A DNA stretch of 64,000 nucleotides, from contig NC_069086.1 of assembly GCF_947172395.1 (NCBI RefSeq), positions 15,699,572-15,763,571 of the forward strand, in the 5' to 3' direction. The notes under the pieces were generated by a model. The model was given only the letters and a program-made list of their open reading frames with translations, made no database searches and was not told the origin of the DNA. Positions 54,565 through 64,000 of this stretch are shown one piece after another. The translations under genes and the position numbers were made by a program. Positions within the stretch are counted from its first letter, which is position 1, and every line of letters begins with the position of its first letter. This DNA comes from Bicyclus anynana (taxonomy: Eukaryota > Arthropoda > Insecta > Lepidoptera > Nymphalidae).

Positions 54565-54720
54565 TATGTTATTATAGAGGGGAGCTATCAGTGTTGGTAT
54601 CTATAAGAGGGTATTTGATGACTTGAGCTCAGTTGTTTGTTAGGCAGCGTAGACCCGAACCTGCTACGTGTCACAATAAGCCTCATTGTTGCCATCAAGT
54701 ATACTCGTAACAGGAGCATA
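54565..54720. repeat. dispersed repeat (inverse of 29,960-30,065)
   Basis: 'tataagagggtatttgatg' and 'ttgttaggcagcgtagaccc' match the complement of the intronic repeat near 30,000. Its class is unknown. Confidence 0.55.
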
Positions 54721-54902
54721 GAAAATACACCTTATTCAAAATAACTAAAACCTGTCCATCGCACGCTCTCCCTTTATTAATAAACACACACACGACAATG
54801 TGTCAGTCAAGTTCGAAAACAAAGGCCTGACGAACCATTTAGACTTTGATTATAGTTTTATGGCACCTCTACACCATCGAACATGAATCTTATATCTTTA
54901 CT

Positions 54903-55108
54903 AGCCGATGACCCGCGGTCTCACCCGCGTAGTTCCTGTTTCCGTGAGAATGCGCGGATGAAATATAGCCTATGACACTTACAAATAACGTGGCTTATTA
55001 GTGGTAAAAGAATTTACAAAATTGGTTTAGCGGTTTTATTGGTTTTATTGGTTTTTTACCCTTCAATACCACGTAAATTATCTCTTTATAATATTGGTTT
55101 AGATAGAT
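54903..55108 (-). mobile_element. Helitron-like element, divergent
   Basis: It begins 'ctagccgatgacccgcggtc' and reads 'gaatgcgcggatgaaatata'. It ends near 'ctttataatattggtttaga'. An internal 'ggttttattggttttattgg' slippage is present. Confidence 0.6.
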
Positions 55109-55109
55109 T

Positions 55110-55992
55110 CATATTTTTTTTTTAATATTTTAATTTTAATTTTAATATTTTTTCCAAGTAAAGCTACATTATTATTAGTAACATAGGCTATATTTTATCT
55201 TCTCGGCAACGGGAACGCAGGTGAAACGTAACGACCGCTGTCTGGTCCATGTTTGATAAATTCATCTGTCAAAATTACTTTGAAGTTTGTTCGACAAACG
55301 GACACGGCAGCGATTACTCTCGATCATGGCTAATCATGGGCAATGCATAGGCAATTCTGTAATTCACACGCTTGGTGTCACTTGCATATGTCTAGTTCGA
55401 TGGTGTAAAGGAGCCATTACACTTTTACAATTTTGTTTCTATGAAGTAGACTTTAATAAAATGTAAGACGCCCTGTGCATTCAAAGATCATTGTACAGAC
55501 AAACTCTGCAAGCATAATCTACCGTGTATCTATATATTAATTAGGTAATATCTATTTATTAACACAAGAGAATATTTCGAGATTTCTACATCGCCTAATA
55601 AATTCCGAGATTGCTGTACTTTTTAATTATTAAGTCAAATGCATTTTTAAGTACAGTATTTCAAATGTAACACTGAACAAAATCTCAAAGTATATCTCAA
55701 AATTATTGTATAATTATAAATAGCTCTACATGATATTATATATCTATTATCTACATAATATTATTATTCAATAACATATTGTTATTATGCTTATTCAGAG
55801 AATAACAATGTTTAGACCGAGAAACAGTTTTTATATTACTTTTATAAAACAATGATGTTTAAATAATTAAATACAAGCGAATTTTTACAACCAAAAAAAC
55901 AACAAGGGACCAACTGACTTAATTCATGGATGTTAAGCTTTTATCAACAAAAAGACTAGCGTTTTCTATGTTATTTAAATCTGTCCAACAAG
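55110..55992. other. no gene seen
   Basis: AT-rich sequence with 'taattttaattttaatattt' low complexity at 55,130. Nothing is coding. Confidence 0.4.
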
Positions 55993-56469
55993 CCTAGTAG
56001 TCTGATCCACATGTGCTCTTAAGTACAAAAAAAGTTCTCCGTCTTCTATAAAAATGGTAGAGGTGAGGAAAATTCGATTCGGAATTGAATGTAGATAGTT
56101 TTGTAAAAAAATTAATCAGCGGCCGGCGGAACCCCATTTTCAGTGCAATATTTAGTTAAATAAATATTTGTCCAGACTTCTAAAGGTTACAGTTTTTGTT
56201 AAAAAATTTCTGTTCTTTTAGAATCTTTTATCAAATTGGAAATATCTTAAATAGTTTTTGAGTTATAAGTCAAAAACCGAACCTCTTTTTTTATTTTTAG
56301 TTAATTGTTTATAACTTTTGCAATAATTTTTGCAAGCGGGCCTTTAATTTTTTCAAAAATTATCTATATTCAATTCCAAATCGAATAACACCTCAACCAT
56401 TTTTATAGGAGACGGAGAACTTTTTAACCGACTTCATTTTGTACTAAAGAGCATGGATCAGACTATAGG
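55993..56469. mobile_element. foldback MITE, about 477 bp
   Basis: Inverted ends of about 100 bp: left 'cctagtagtctgatccac', 'agttctccgtcttctataaa', 'ggaattgaatgtagata'; right complements 'gaccatgct'-type 'catggatcagactatagg', 'tttataggagacggagaact' and 'tatctatattcaattcc'. The arms differ by scattered substitutions, so it is older than the hAT-like MITE. It is non-coding. Confidence 0.75.
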
Positions 56470-56939
56470 AAATGAGAATTATATTATATTATAGTATTAT
56501 AGTGACGAAATTGTACAGCCAAGTACCATCTAAGGGACCACAGAAGTTTGTCTGTAGACCTTACTAGTACTTACATTCAAAGACAAATAGACTCCCAAAA
56601 GAAGAAGTGTGTATATGTCCTAACCGCCACAAAAAAAAATCAAATAGATATAAAAAATTGTATTGGTAATATATGATATTTGATTTTCATTAACACAGTA
56701 AAACGATCAACATGATATAAAGTAGTCGTACGTGCCTATTATACCCAGGTATGTCACGATTTCAGTGGTCATGTTTAAAGTGTACGATAATGATAATTAT
56801 TATTGCCAAGATTTGTATATTACATACTAGCTAAGTAGTTTAAAAAATGTCAAAAGTTCCGATCTACGAGACTATAACAACTATATCGGAGGAAAAATGT
56901 AAGGACAAAATTAAAATTGTAACAACCATACAGCGTTTT

Positions 56940-57824
56940 AGTCATTCCAAGTGATTATGTGTCAGACTACAAGTGGATGTAAGAGAATACTGATCTGTAG
57001 TCCGTAGTGTGTGTTATGCGTCAGATTTATAAACTCTTTGGTTATTAAGTATCAGACCACAGACGATTGGATGTGTGTGGATCTCTCTGGTCATTGTAAA
57101 TGATTATTTGTTAAACTGCAGACAAATGGATGTAGAAGAATACAGCTCCTAATATTGATGACACATAATCACTTGTATATCACACACAAGTGATTATGTG
57201 TCAGACCGTAGATGAATGGATGTAGATCATAGGTTAATGCGTCAGACCAATAAATTGATATAGAATACAGATCTGTATTCAATAAAAGTGATTATGCGTC
57301 AGATTGCGGACGAATGTGTGCAAAACTGTTTAGTAATTACAACTAGGTACAAGTAATTATGTATTAGACCACAGATGAATGGATTTGTGTAGATTTCTCT
57401 GGTCCTTGTAAATGATTATTGTCAGACCGCAGACAATTGAATGTAAAATAATACAGCTCCTCAGATTGGTTTGATACACAAGTGATTATTTATCAGACTG
57501 CAGACAAATGGATGTAGATCTCTTGGGGTCATTGCAAGTGATTATATGTCAGACCACAGATGAATGAACGTAGATCATAGGTCAATGCAAGTGATTATGT
57601 GTCAGACCACAAATTAATGGATGTAGATCATAGCTCAATGTGATTATGTGTGAGACCACAGATGAATGAACATAGATCATAGGTCAATGCAAGTGATTAA
57701 GGGTCACTTGTCAAACCGCAGATCTATGGATGCAGATCTCTTGGGTCATTGCAAGTGATTATGTGTCAGACCACAGATGAATGAATGTAGATTATAGGTC
57801 AATGCAAGTGATTATGTGTCAGAC
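56940..57824. repeat. minisatellite abutting Rab9, about 50-70-bp units
   Basis: At least twelve imperfect units contain 'agtgattatgtgtcagacc' followed by 'acagatgaatggatgtagat' and 'cataggtcaatgca'. Core motifs lie near 56,952, 57,190, 57,288, 57,353, 57,411, 57,482, 57,538, 57,592, 57,642, 57,691, 57,755 and 57,808. Units are more regular (49-56 bp) towards the right. The last core overlaps the final codons and stop of Rab9. Confidence 0.85.
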
Positions 57825-57947
57825 ATGAACCTCGAGCAACACGTCGCTCGGAAACCAGAAGAGACGCTGGAGCCGTGCAGGGTGACAGTGTCTGGGTGAT
57901 GGTACATCCTCAGCTCCTTCTCTGCTTTCTGCTCCAAGTCCGCCCAC
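57812..57947 (-). CDS. Rab9: Rab9, terminal exon
   Basis: The acceptor is 'cacccacag|G'. It encodes RWADLEQKAEKELRMYHHPD then TVTLHGSSVSSGFRATCC and SRFMSDT, with the stop TAA at 57,812-57,814. Codons for the last three residues and the stop fall in the minisatellite core (minus-strand gtctgacacataatcact). Confidence 0.8.
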
Positions 57948-60900
57948 CTGTGGGTGTGACGAAATGTTGATTGATTAATCTTATCATACTCTTAGTATAG
58001 AGCAAAGACGCTATTCGTCGTCTGTTACGCTTTGATCGTATACACCGCAATAAAAAAACTCGCGAAGTTGTTTGAAGTTAATCGATTACAATAATGTACA
58101 AACTTTGCTTCACTTTGCGCGACTTCACCTCGCCACGCTCAACTTCCGAGCGTTGTCGGTGTCAACATACTCCCGCCTGCGAATCTACGACATTAGATTT
58201 GCTATTCAATGGGCAATCGCGCCAATAACGACACAGCCCAGTGCAACAACGAATCTCCCACCATGACCAGTGGGGCACTCCATCCGATTCAAACATCAAT
58301 TTAACAATACTTCCACGACGCCAATACATCGCTTATATTTCGTAGGGGTAAATGGGGAGTGAGTGATGTATGCGAGTAAAGGATAAAGTAGTGTTTTTAT
58401 AGGATCAGAAGGTAGCACATATGATGTTTTTTTTTTTGCTTTTTAGTTTGGTAGAAACATTTTTGTGATTTTGAAGTCGGTTGTATTTTTTTGTTATTTT
58501 TTTTTTACTATATCTATTAAATGTAAAATAGCCCACCTCTGCACGGACTGCGAGAAAGCCTCCACAACGTTGCTGTCCGTCTTGGCCGAGGTCTCCAAGT
58601 ACGTCGAGATCTTGTTCTCGTCGCACCACTGCTTCAGCTGCTCGTGCGACACCTCTCTGTCTTTTGATGATACGTCTGACTGGAAAGGAGGAATTTAATA
58701 TATTTATCATATACATTAAAGGAGATGGTCCAAAATTTTGTACCCTGGCGGAAATAAAAGAAGATATTATTTTTAACTATTTTTGATTATACAAATCTAC
58801 GAACTTACTTTAATTCTTTCGAAATAATATTCATTATCTCCCAAGAAATGCAACATCAATATGGGTAATATCAATCAATGGCGGATAGATGACGTTTTCA
58901 ATGCATTAATCGATTTGACGTTTGCTGTCAACTGTCATGTCATAGTTGCTCTAAGGGCGCCATCTTGATATAACTCAAAAACTTGGGTTTTTATTTTACT
59001 TATTACTTTTTATTTAGTTAGATTTATTTAGTTTAATAAATTTTAACAAATTCCTTGTATTTTTTAAATGTTAATGATACGGGGTACAAGAGTGGACCTG
59101 AAATGGACCATCTCCTTTATAAATAATATACATTAATTTACTATTATTATAAAGAGCAAAGATTTGATTGTTTGTTTGTATCGACTAGGCTCCGAAACTA
59201 ATAATCCGATTTTTATTGGGAAGCTTCATTATCCCCGAGTGCTAGAGGCTATATTGTATCTCCTTATTCCAAAGGGGAACCACGCGAGTGAATCCGCGAG
59301 GTTCTGCTATTATTATTATAAAGAGGTAAAGTTGGTTGTAGGGGGTAACATATTTTGAAGAGTTCCCTCGTGTGTCTTTCGGCTCCATCATCAGATCGAC
59401 TCCAGACCTTCATTCAGTTGTAGTTTTTTAAAGTGGCTAATGGAAAAAGTATAAAACGCTAAAGTTGCCCCTACGATTTTTGAAAGTTCCCATCAATTTC
59501 TCCAGGATCCCATCATCAGATCCTGAAATGGTGAAAATGGTACCACCTCAGGAGTATACCTTTTCAAACAAAAAAATAAATTATTCAAATCGGTCCAGGC
59601 GTCTTCGAGTAATAAGGTAACATACATACAAAAAAAAACATACAGACGAATTGAGAACCTCGTCCTTTTTTTAAAGTCGGTTAAAAATACGTTAAAGGTC
59701 AATGTCATAGGCTATTTTATCTCTGTAATCACTAGTACATCTGCTTCTGTAGTCCACGATAAAAGTTCAAAAATAACGCAACACCTTCCTTACATTTTAT
59801 ATTTTATAAATCTCATTATTTAGCACAAAACCTTGTCAACGAAAAAATAATTTTCTTGGGGTCCCCAGGTCCATATTAGGCCATCAGTACCAATTATCAT
59901 TATAAAAACCTGATGAAAATCATAATCACACTAATATTATAAAGGCGAAAGTTTGCGTGTATGTTTGTCCCTCCTTTGCGCGGCAGCTTCTTTTTTTTAT
60001 ATTCTTTACAAGTTAGCCCTTGACTACAATCTCACCTGATGGTAAGTGATGATGCAGTCTAAGATGGAAGCAGGCTAACTTGGGAGGATAAAAATCCACA
60101 CCCCTTTTCGGTTTCTACACGACATCGTACCGGAACGCTAAATTGCTTGGCGGTACGACTTTGGCTGAAATTTGCAATGGAAATAGATTTTACTCTGGAC
60201 AGGCTACTTTCATCCCGGAAAAATCCATGGTTCCCGCGGGATTTGTGAAAAACTGCAAGCAATAAAATTATGTCTACCTTATTTCCGACAACAATGAATG
60301 GGAACTTCTCGATTCCGTTCTTTACGCCAGCGTAATGCAGGAACTCGTTCAGCCATGTCTTGATGTTGTTGAACGAACTTCTGTCGTCAATGGCATATGC
60401 CAGTATGCATATGTCAGTCCCTCTGTAAAATGGTGTCCTCAAGGATTTGAACCTCTCTTGACCAGCTGTGTCCCAGATCTGAAACAATTAAAATAGGCAC
60501 TGTGAATAATAACTAAGAGCCTGTGAACACCAGACCTTCGTTATTTTATAAAAGCTGAAAGTTTGTCAGCTCATGCCCCTACCAAAAGGAGGTACAGTAG
60601 CAGATTATGGAGTTTCGACCTTGGTGGCTTTGGGAGGTAGCAGGTTTTAAGGATCCAGATCCTCAACCGATCGATCGTTCCGGTAGATAAATAACATGGC
60701 GGTACATGTTTGCCGTTAGGGTAGGGGATCGAACCCAGGACCTCCGTTTTGTAAATCCACCGCCCTTACCACTGCGCCACGGAAGCAGTCCGTCTGTTTG
60801 TCTTGACACACTTGAACACAGTATTTTTATAAGAGCTCCATTACTTCATTTTGATATAAAAGTAACACACTAAAGCCAGTTCCTATCGAAAGTCTATTCG

Positions 60901-63167
60901 GTGCTTTTAGTTGTACAAACTGAACAAGGTAATATGTTATAGGATAATTTATTAACATAAGAGGATAATTTCTAAAATTTAGAATTATATGTACATTCAA
61001 TTATTATTAAAAATTGTGGAACCGACCGGGAAAAATAATCCAGTGTCTTTCTCACTATATATTTTAACCTACTACCTATATTCTTTAGTAAAATAACTCA
61101 TAAAAAAACTTCTAAAAAAATTATCAACATTGGTCCAGCATTTTTTAAGTTACACATAATTTTTTATGCACACTGATTATATCTACTTAAAGATATATTT
61201 ACTTAAAAAACTGGTAATAAAACTACTTTTACATCATTAGGTAATGGTTTGTAAAATGATAACATAAGATATTAAAAAAAACTGCTACAACTTGTTTCTT
61301 ATTTCAAAAGTCATTATATTTAAATTATATTGTTTGCCCTTGCAACTGTTGAAATACCTAGTGTTTCACATAACAAGGGAACTGACTATCTTTACTAATT
61401 GCCTAATGTCTACTGTACAATACTAATGAAAAATTTATAATAATGGTCCAAGTATGAACCTATGAATTCCAGACTTTTGTCATTAAGTAATGTCTGCTGA
61501 AAATTTTTCATGTGAAATATTGAAATAGGTGAATTGAAATGGTGAATATGGATGATTTCTTATAAACAGGGTCACTGGAAACACATAACAATCCCTTTAA
61601 GGGGTGATAGTTCTACTAAGGAACCCTAAAAACTTTTGAGTGAATTTCTGTTATTTTTTGTATATATGTAACAGGTTGTTACTTCTATCTATATGTATAT
61701 ATTTGTTTTTTATCAATCTTGATAAAAAATTATAACAAACATTCACAACTTCATCCATGTGCAATTCACTTTTTTCAAATTTCCACAGGAACCATCCAGA
61801 GTAAAATCTATTTCCATTCCAAATTTCAGACAAATCAATTTGCAAGCTGCAGCATAAAGTAGGAACAAACATACTTAGACACAAACTTTTGCCTTTATAA
61901 TATTAGTGTCATGACAAAAGTATGGCTTTTAAAGGCTATACTTATCAAGATTTGTTAAGCCTGTTATCTATAAAGTTTTCCGTTGACATCAGCTTCATGC
62001 CTTATTATAAGCATAAAATTCTCTTATAAGTGTAAATTTTTTATCTATTATTGTGTACCTGTTTATAAAAGATTTAGTGTAAGATCTTACTAAATTATCT
62101 TGAATATTTATTACTGACATGCAAGACAATGGTATGAAATTACATATAATCTACGCTTCATTGGGCTCAATGAATAAATTTTAAAAGGAAACAAGCAATT
62201 TCTGTTGCTAACAGGCTGAATACATAAAACACCTACATTTATTATCATTAATAACACAAAATTATCTCAGAGTATAAATGGTTTTAAATCTTTGCCTGCA
62301 TGAATTTGATAGATTAGTAAATACCTGCAACTGGACATTCTTCCCCTTTATTCATTTTCTTTATTTATTCATGCTATAGGGGTTAAATTTTCCAAAATCT
62401 CTTACATTTCCAAACATTATACTAATCTGAGACTGATTTTATCAGTTCTCATAATCATACAGTACTAATGCTGTTCTTATGGTCTTTAATACTTAGAGAT
62501 TAATTAATTATAATTAATTCCTGACATTCATTAATTTTGATAGTAGTGTGTGTTGATACCATCCATCATTAATGTTGATACGCAAGATAAATCATATCAC
62601 AATTATATTATAAAGGCGAAAGTTTATGTGTAAGTATGTTTGTTCCTCCTTGACACTGTAGCTACTGAAGCGATTTGGCTGAAATTTGGAATGGAAATAG
62701 ATTTTACCTTGGATTAACACGTAGGCTACTTTTTATCCCTGAAAATCCATGGGATAAAGTTGTGGGCGTCCGTTAGTTAAATTCTATGTGCTTCTAGTCC
62801 GCCCTGACATTGTAACATGCTGATAAATTGTAATCACATTGGAATATGTTTAAGTACACAGCAGAACCATATATCTCATGTTCAGACCTTACATTCTTAT
62901 ACATTTCTGGTATGAGCAAAAAAATCTTTAATGTTGTTCTAAAGTAAAAAGTGTTACCTGTAAAGTATATTGCTTGCCGTTTACTTCCACCACCTTGTTC
63001 ATGAACTCCACGCCTATCGTATGAAAGTTGTGATCATCGAAGTGGTTTGATATGAATCTGCTCATTAGACACGATTTGCCGACCCCTCCATCGCCTAATA
63101 TAACAATTTTCAAGAGTATATTTTTGTTCGCCGTCCTTCCGTATCCATCGCAATCTTCGCCCATCAT
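57812..63167 (-). CDS. Rab9: Rab9 small GTPase, 229 aa, four exons
   Basis: Exons on the minus strand (63167-62958, 60478-60278, 58679-58537, 57947-57812) join in frame to 690 nt. All GTPase motifs are present: GDGGVGKS (25-32), switch I HTIGVEF (49-55), WDTAGQE (72-78) followed by RFKSLRTPFYRG, NKSD (136-139, built across the exon 2/3 junction) and ETSAK (166-170). The FHTIGVEF and LRTPFYRG wording and YAGVK segment match Rab9, which controls late-endosome to trans-Golgi transport. The protein is longer than usual Rab9 (about 200 aa), with a short N-terminal extension and a C-terminal tail SRFMSDT after the Cys-Cys at 221-222. The stop is in an adjoining minisatellite. Introns carry a MITE, Helitron-like and SINE copies. 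Confidence 0.92.
57948..58536 (-). other. Rab9 intron 3 (589 bp)
   Basis: AT-rich with some CG; no repeat family is recognised. The ORF at 58,072-58,266 is unsupported. Confidence 0.5.
58537..58679 (-). CDS. Rab9: Rab9, exon 3
   Basis: The acceptor is 'cctttccag' and the donor 'cagag|gtgggc'. It encodes SDVSSKDREVSHEQLKQWCD then ENKISTYLETSAKTDSNVVE and AFSQSVQR. It supplies the Asp of NKxD and the guanine-binding SAK motif. Confidence 0.88.
58721..59115. mobile_element. uninterrupted MITE with GGAGATGGTCCA ends
   Basis: This 395-bp element has TIRs GGAGATGGTCCA and its complement. Extending to AAGGAG...CTCCTT leaves TA on both sides, suggesting a TA target. It is the same family as the LINE-interrupted copy at 52,716-54,463. 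It lies in Rab9 intron 2, about 40 bp upstream of exon 3. Confidence 0.8.
59135..59310 (+). mobile_element. Helitron-like element, degenerate
   Basis: 'actattattataaagagcaa' at the left, then 'ccgagtgctagaggctatat' and 'gaaccacgcgagtgaatccg'. The terminal hairpin is mutated. Confidence 0.5.
59311..59930. other. intronic DNA with repeat remnants
   Basis: 'catcatcagatc' occurs twice (59,388 and 59,510), and 'tttttttaaagtcggttaaa' (59,665) is a phrase common in lepidopteran repeats. No exon is present. Confidence 0.4.
59931..60255 (+). mobile_element. Helitron-like element with a nested SINE
   Basis: The outer element ('cactaatattataaaggcga' ... 'ggctgaaatttgcaatggaa' ... 'aaatccatggttcccgcggg') matches the uninterrupted copy at 62,597-62,780. 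Between them at about 59,990-60,163 is a minus-strand SINE with its T-rich start and 'ttagcccttgactacaatct'. The element's right end lies only about 20 bp from Rab9 exon 2. Confidence 0.7.
60278..60478 (-). CDS. Rab9: Rab9, exon 2
   Basis: The acceptor is 'aattgtttcag' and the donor 'aaataag|gtagac', both phase 0. It encodes IWDTAGQERFKSLRTPFYRG then TDICILAYAIDDRSSFNNIK and ends FPFIVVGNK. Confidence 0.92.
60690..60785 (-). mobile_element. SINE tRNA-like head, minus strand
   Basis: The reverse complement gives 'ggcgcagtggtaagggcggt' (A-box) and 'ggtcctgggttcgatcccc' (B-box), then a short part of the SINE body. The 3' part is missing. Confidence 0.65.
60786..61750. other. Rab9 intron 1, no exon seen
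   Basis: AT-rich unique-looking sequence without coding support. Confidence 0.45.
61751..61915 (-). mobile_element. Helitron-like element, minus strand
   Basis: 'cagagtaaaatctatttcca', 'ttccaaatttcagacaaatc' and 'gcctttataatattagtg' are the complement of the 62,597 family. The GC terminus is absent. Confidence 0.6.
61916..62596. other. Rab9 intron 1, continued
   Basis: AT-rich, no repeats recognised and no exon. Confidence 0.45.
62597..62780 (+). mobile_element. Helitron-like element, uninterrupted copy
   Basis: It starts 'cacaattatattataaaggc', contains 'agcgatttggctgaaatttg' and 'aggctactttttatccctga', and ends 'gtgggcgtccgttagtt'. It serves as the empty reference for 59,931-60,255. Confidence 0.65.
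62958..63167 (-). CDS. Rab9: Rab9, exon 1
   Basis: It starts MMGEDCDGYGRTANKNILLK; either Met (63,167 or 63,164) could initiate. It encodes the P-loop and switch I and ends in phase 0 after KQYTLQ (donor 'ttacag|gtaaca'). The N-terminal dozen residues before NILLK are longer than in typical Rab9. Confidence 0.9.
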
Positions 63168-64000
63168 GTATTAAAAACTGTCATAATAGTCACTAAACTC
63201 GCGAAACACTGCTTTATTGCCTCAGCCTTGAATATAACAGATAGATCTATTTAATTAGTGAGTAATGGACTCGCCTCTCAAGGATATCACGTGAATCTTT
63301 TCAGGCAATTATGTATTGAATCACCGAATGGTCACACACAAAAAAAATAATCACTCGAAAAAAATTATCCTCATACAACGTCACTGCGGTGGAATAATAC
63401 ACGAAAATAAAACAAAATTAATTAAAATTGTAAACGACAGCTCACAGCTGATCTCTCTTTTTTGTAAATAAAGGAATTGCCAGTTAAGTTGTTATGATTA
63501 CCTCATATATATTTTTAATTCCAACATTATTTCAATTTGAACTATTTCCCCTATTTCAATGATATGGAACTTTTTGGCCAAATTATTATACTGCGAAATT
63601 AGTACCATTCGAAAGCTAAATGTAATCTGTAAATTGTTACAAACACTTAAATTACTAACATTTATAATTATAGTTGAAAACATAACAGTTACACATTATG
63701 TTTATAAAAATTCCAAGTTACTCTGTTGTTATGTGTTATGCTAACAAATAAATTCTTTTTTTTTTTTTTTAAATTAAACTACAGTTATCAATCCCACAAT
63801 TCATGTAAATACCCTAAGTGTGGCAACATTAAATAATGACATTCTGCGATACAGATTATTAATAACAGTAGTTAAAAACTGTCATTCATAATCAATAATT
63901 GTTTCTTTTTTACATTCCTATTTTGTAAGAGTATGTTAGATTATTTTGATAAAAAAAAATAAAATGAAGCAAAATAAAATTATTGACGCCTAAAAATAAT
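63168..64000. other. Rab9 upstream region and AT-rich flank
   Basis: 63,168-63,300 is the probable 5' UTR and promoter; it has no clear TATA box and a few CGs. Beyond it the sequence is AT-rich with T and A runs. No further gene is supported. Confidence 0.4.

Noticed and set aside
56940..57824. CRISPR-like array
   Set aside because: Units are imperfect tandem repeats without unique spacers in an animal genome; this is a minisatellite.
58405..58716. 103-codon minus-strand ORF over Rab9 exon 3
   Set aside because: Wrong frame; the exon phase and the SDVSSKDREVSHEQ...ETSAK reading fix the true frame.

Overview
The window is animal nuclear DNA and almost certainly lepidopteran (moth or butterfly). 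The evidence is split genes with GT/AG introns, AT-rich intergenic DNA, and a dense load of repeats typical of Lepidoptera: Helitron-like elements running from TCTATACTAATATTATAAA to a GC hairpin plus CTAGT, two families of tRNA-derived SINEs, decayed RTE-type LINE tails and many foldback MITEs. No bacterial operons, rRNA genes, CRISPR arrays or convincing stand-alone tRNA genes were seen. All identifications come from reading the sequence; no database search was possible.

Layout. Positions 1-17,000 hold no recognisable gene. They contain repeats, a three-monomer higher-order tandem array (4,985-6,490) and, at the right end, a CRE-like site and a CpG-rich patch. An intronless ORF of 385 codons (17,081-18,238, +) encodes an acidic, low-complexity protein I do not recognise. 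Eight exons from 18,884 to 32,299 (+) join in a single continuous frame. They give at least 759 residues of a scaffold-like protein that ends in a MYND-type zinc finger and a long conserved C-terminal domain, probably the insect relative of the AJM1 (apical junction component 1) family. Its 5' exons were not found. One exon has been tandemly triplicated inside its own intron. A five-exon membrane-anchored short-chain dehydrogenase/reductase of the retinol-dehydrogenase type runs 36,931-44,190 (+), with a nuclear-receptor DR1-like site about 170 bp upstream. From 44,200 to 57,800 is transposon territory: a young LTR element carrying only gag and protease (48,243-50,106), two large foldback elements, and a 5'-truncated RTE LINE inserted with a 14-bp target duplication into a MITE. 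On the minus strand, four exons (63,167 down to 57,812) encode Rab9.

The three recognised cellular genes (junctional scaffold-like, SDR, Rab9) are ordinary housekeeping or epithelial functions with no evident joint pathway. The most unusual features are structural. The Rab9 stop codon and last residues lie inside a minisatellite that abuts the gene, giving a tail beyond the Cys-Cys prenylation motif. The coding exon triplication is very recent. The LTR element has apparently identical LTRs but lacks pol. An empty and an occupied copy of one MITE family can be compared within the same window.
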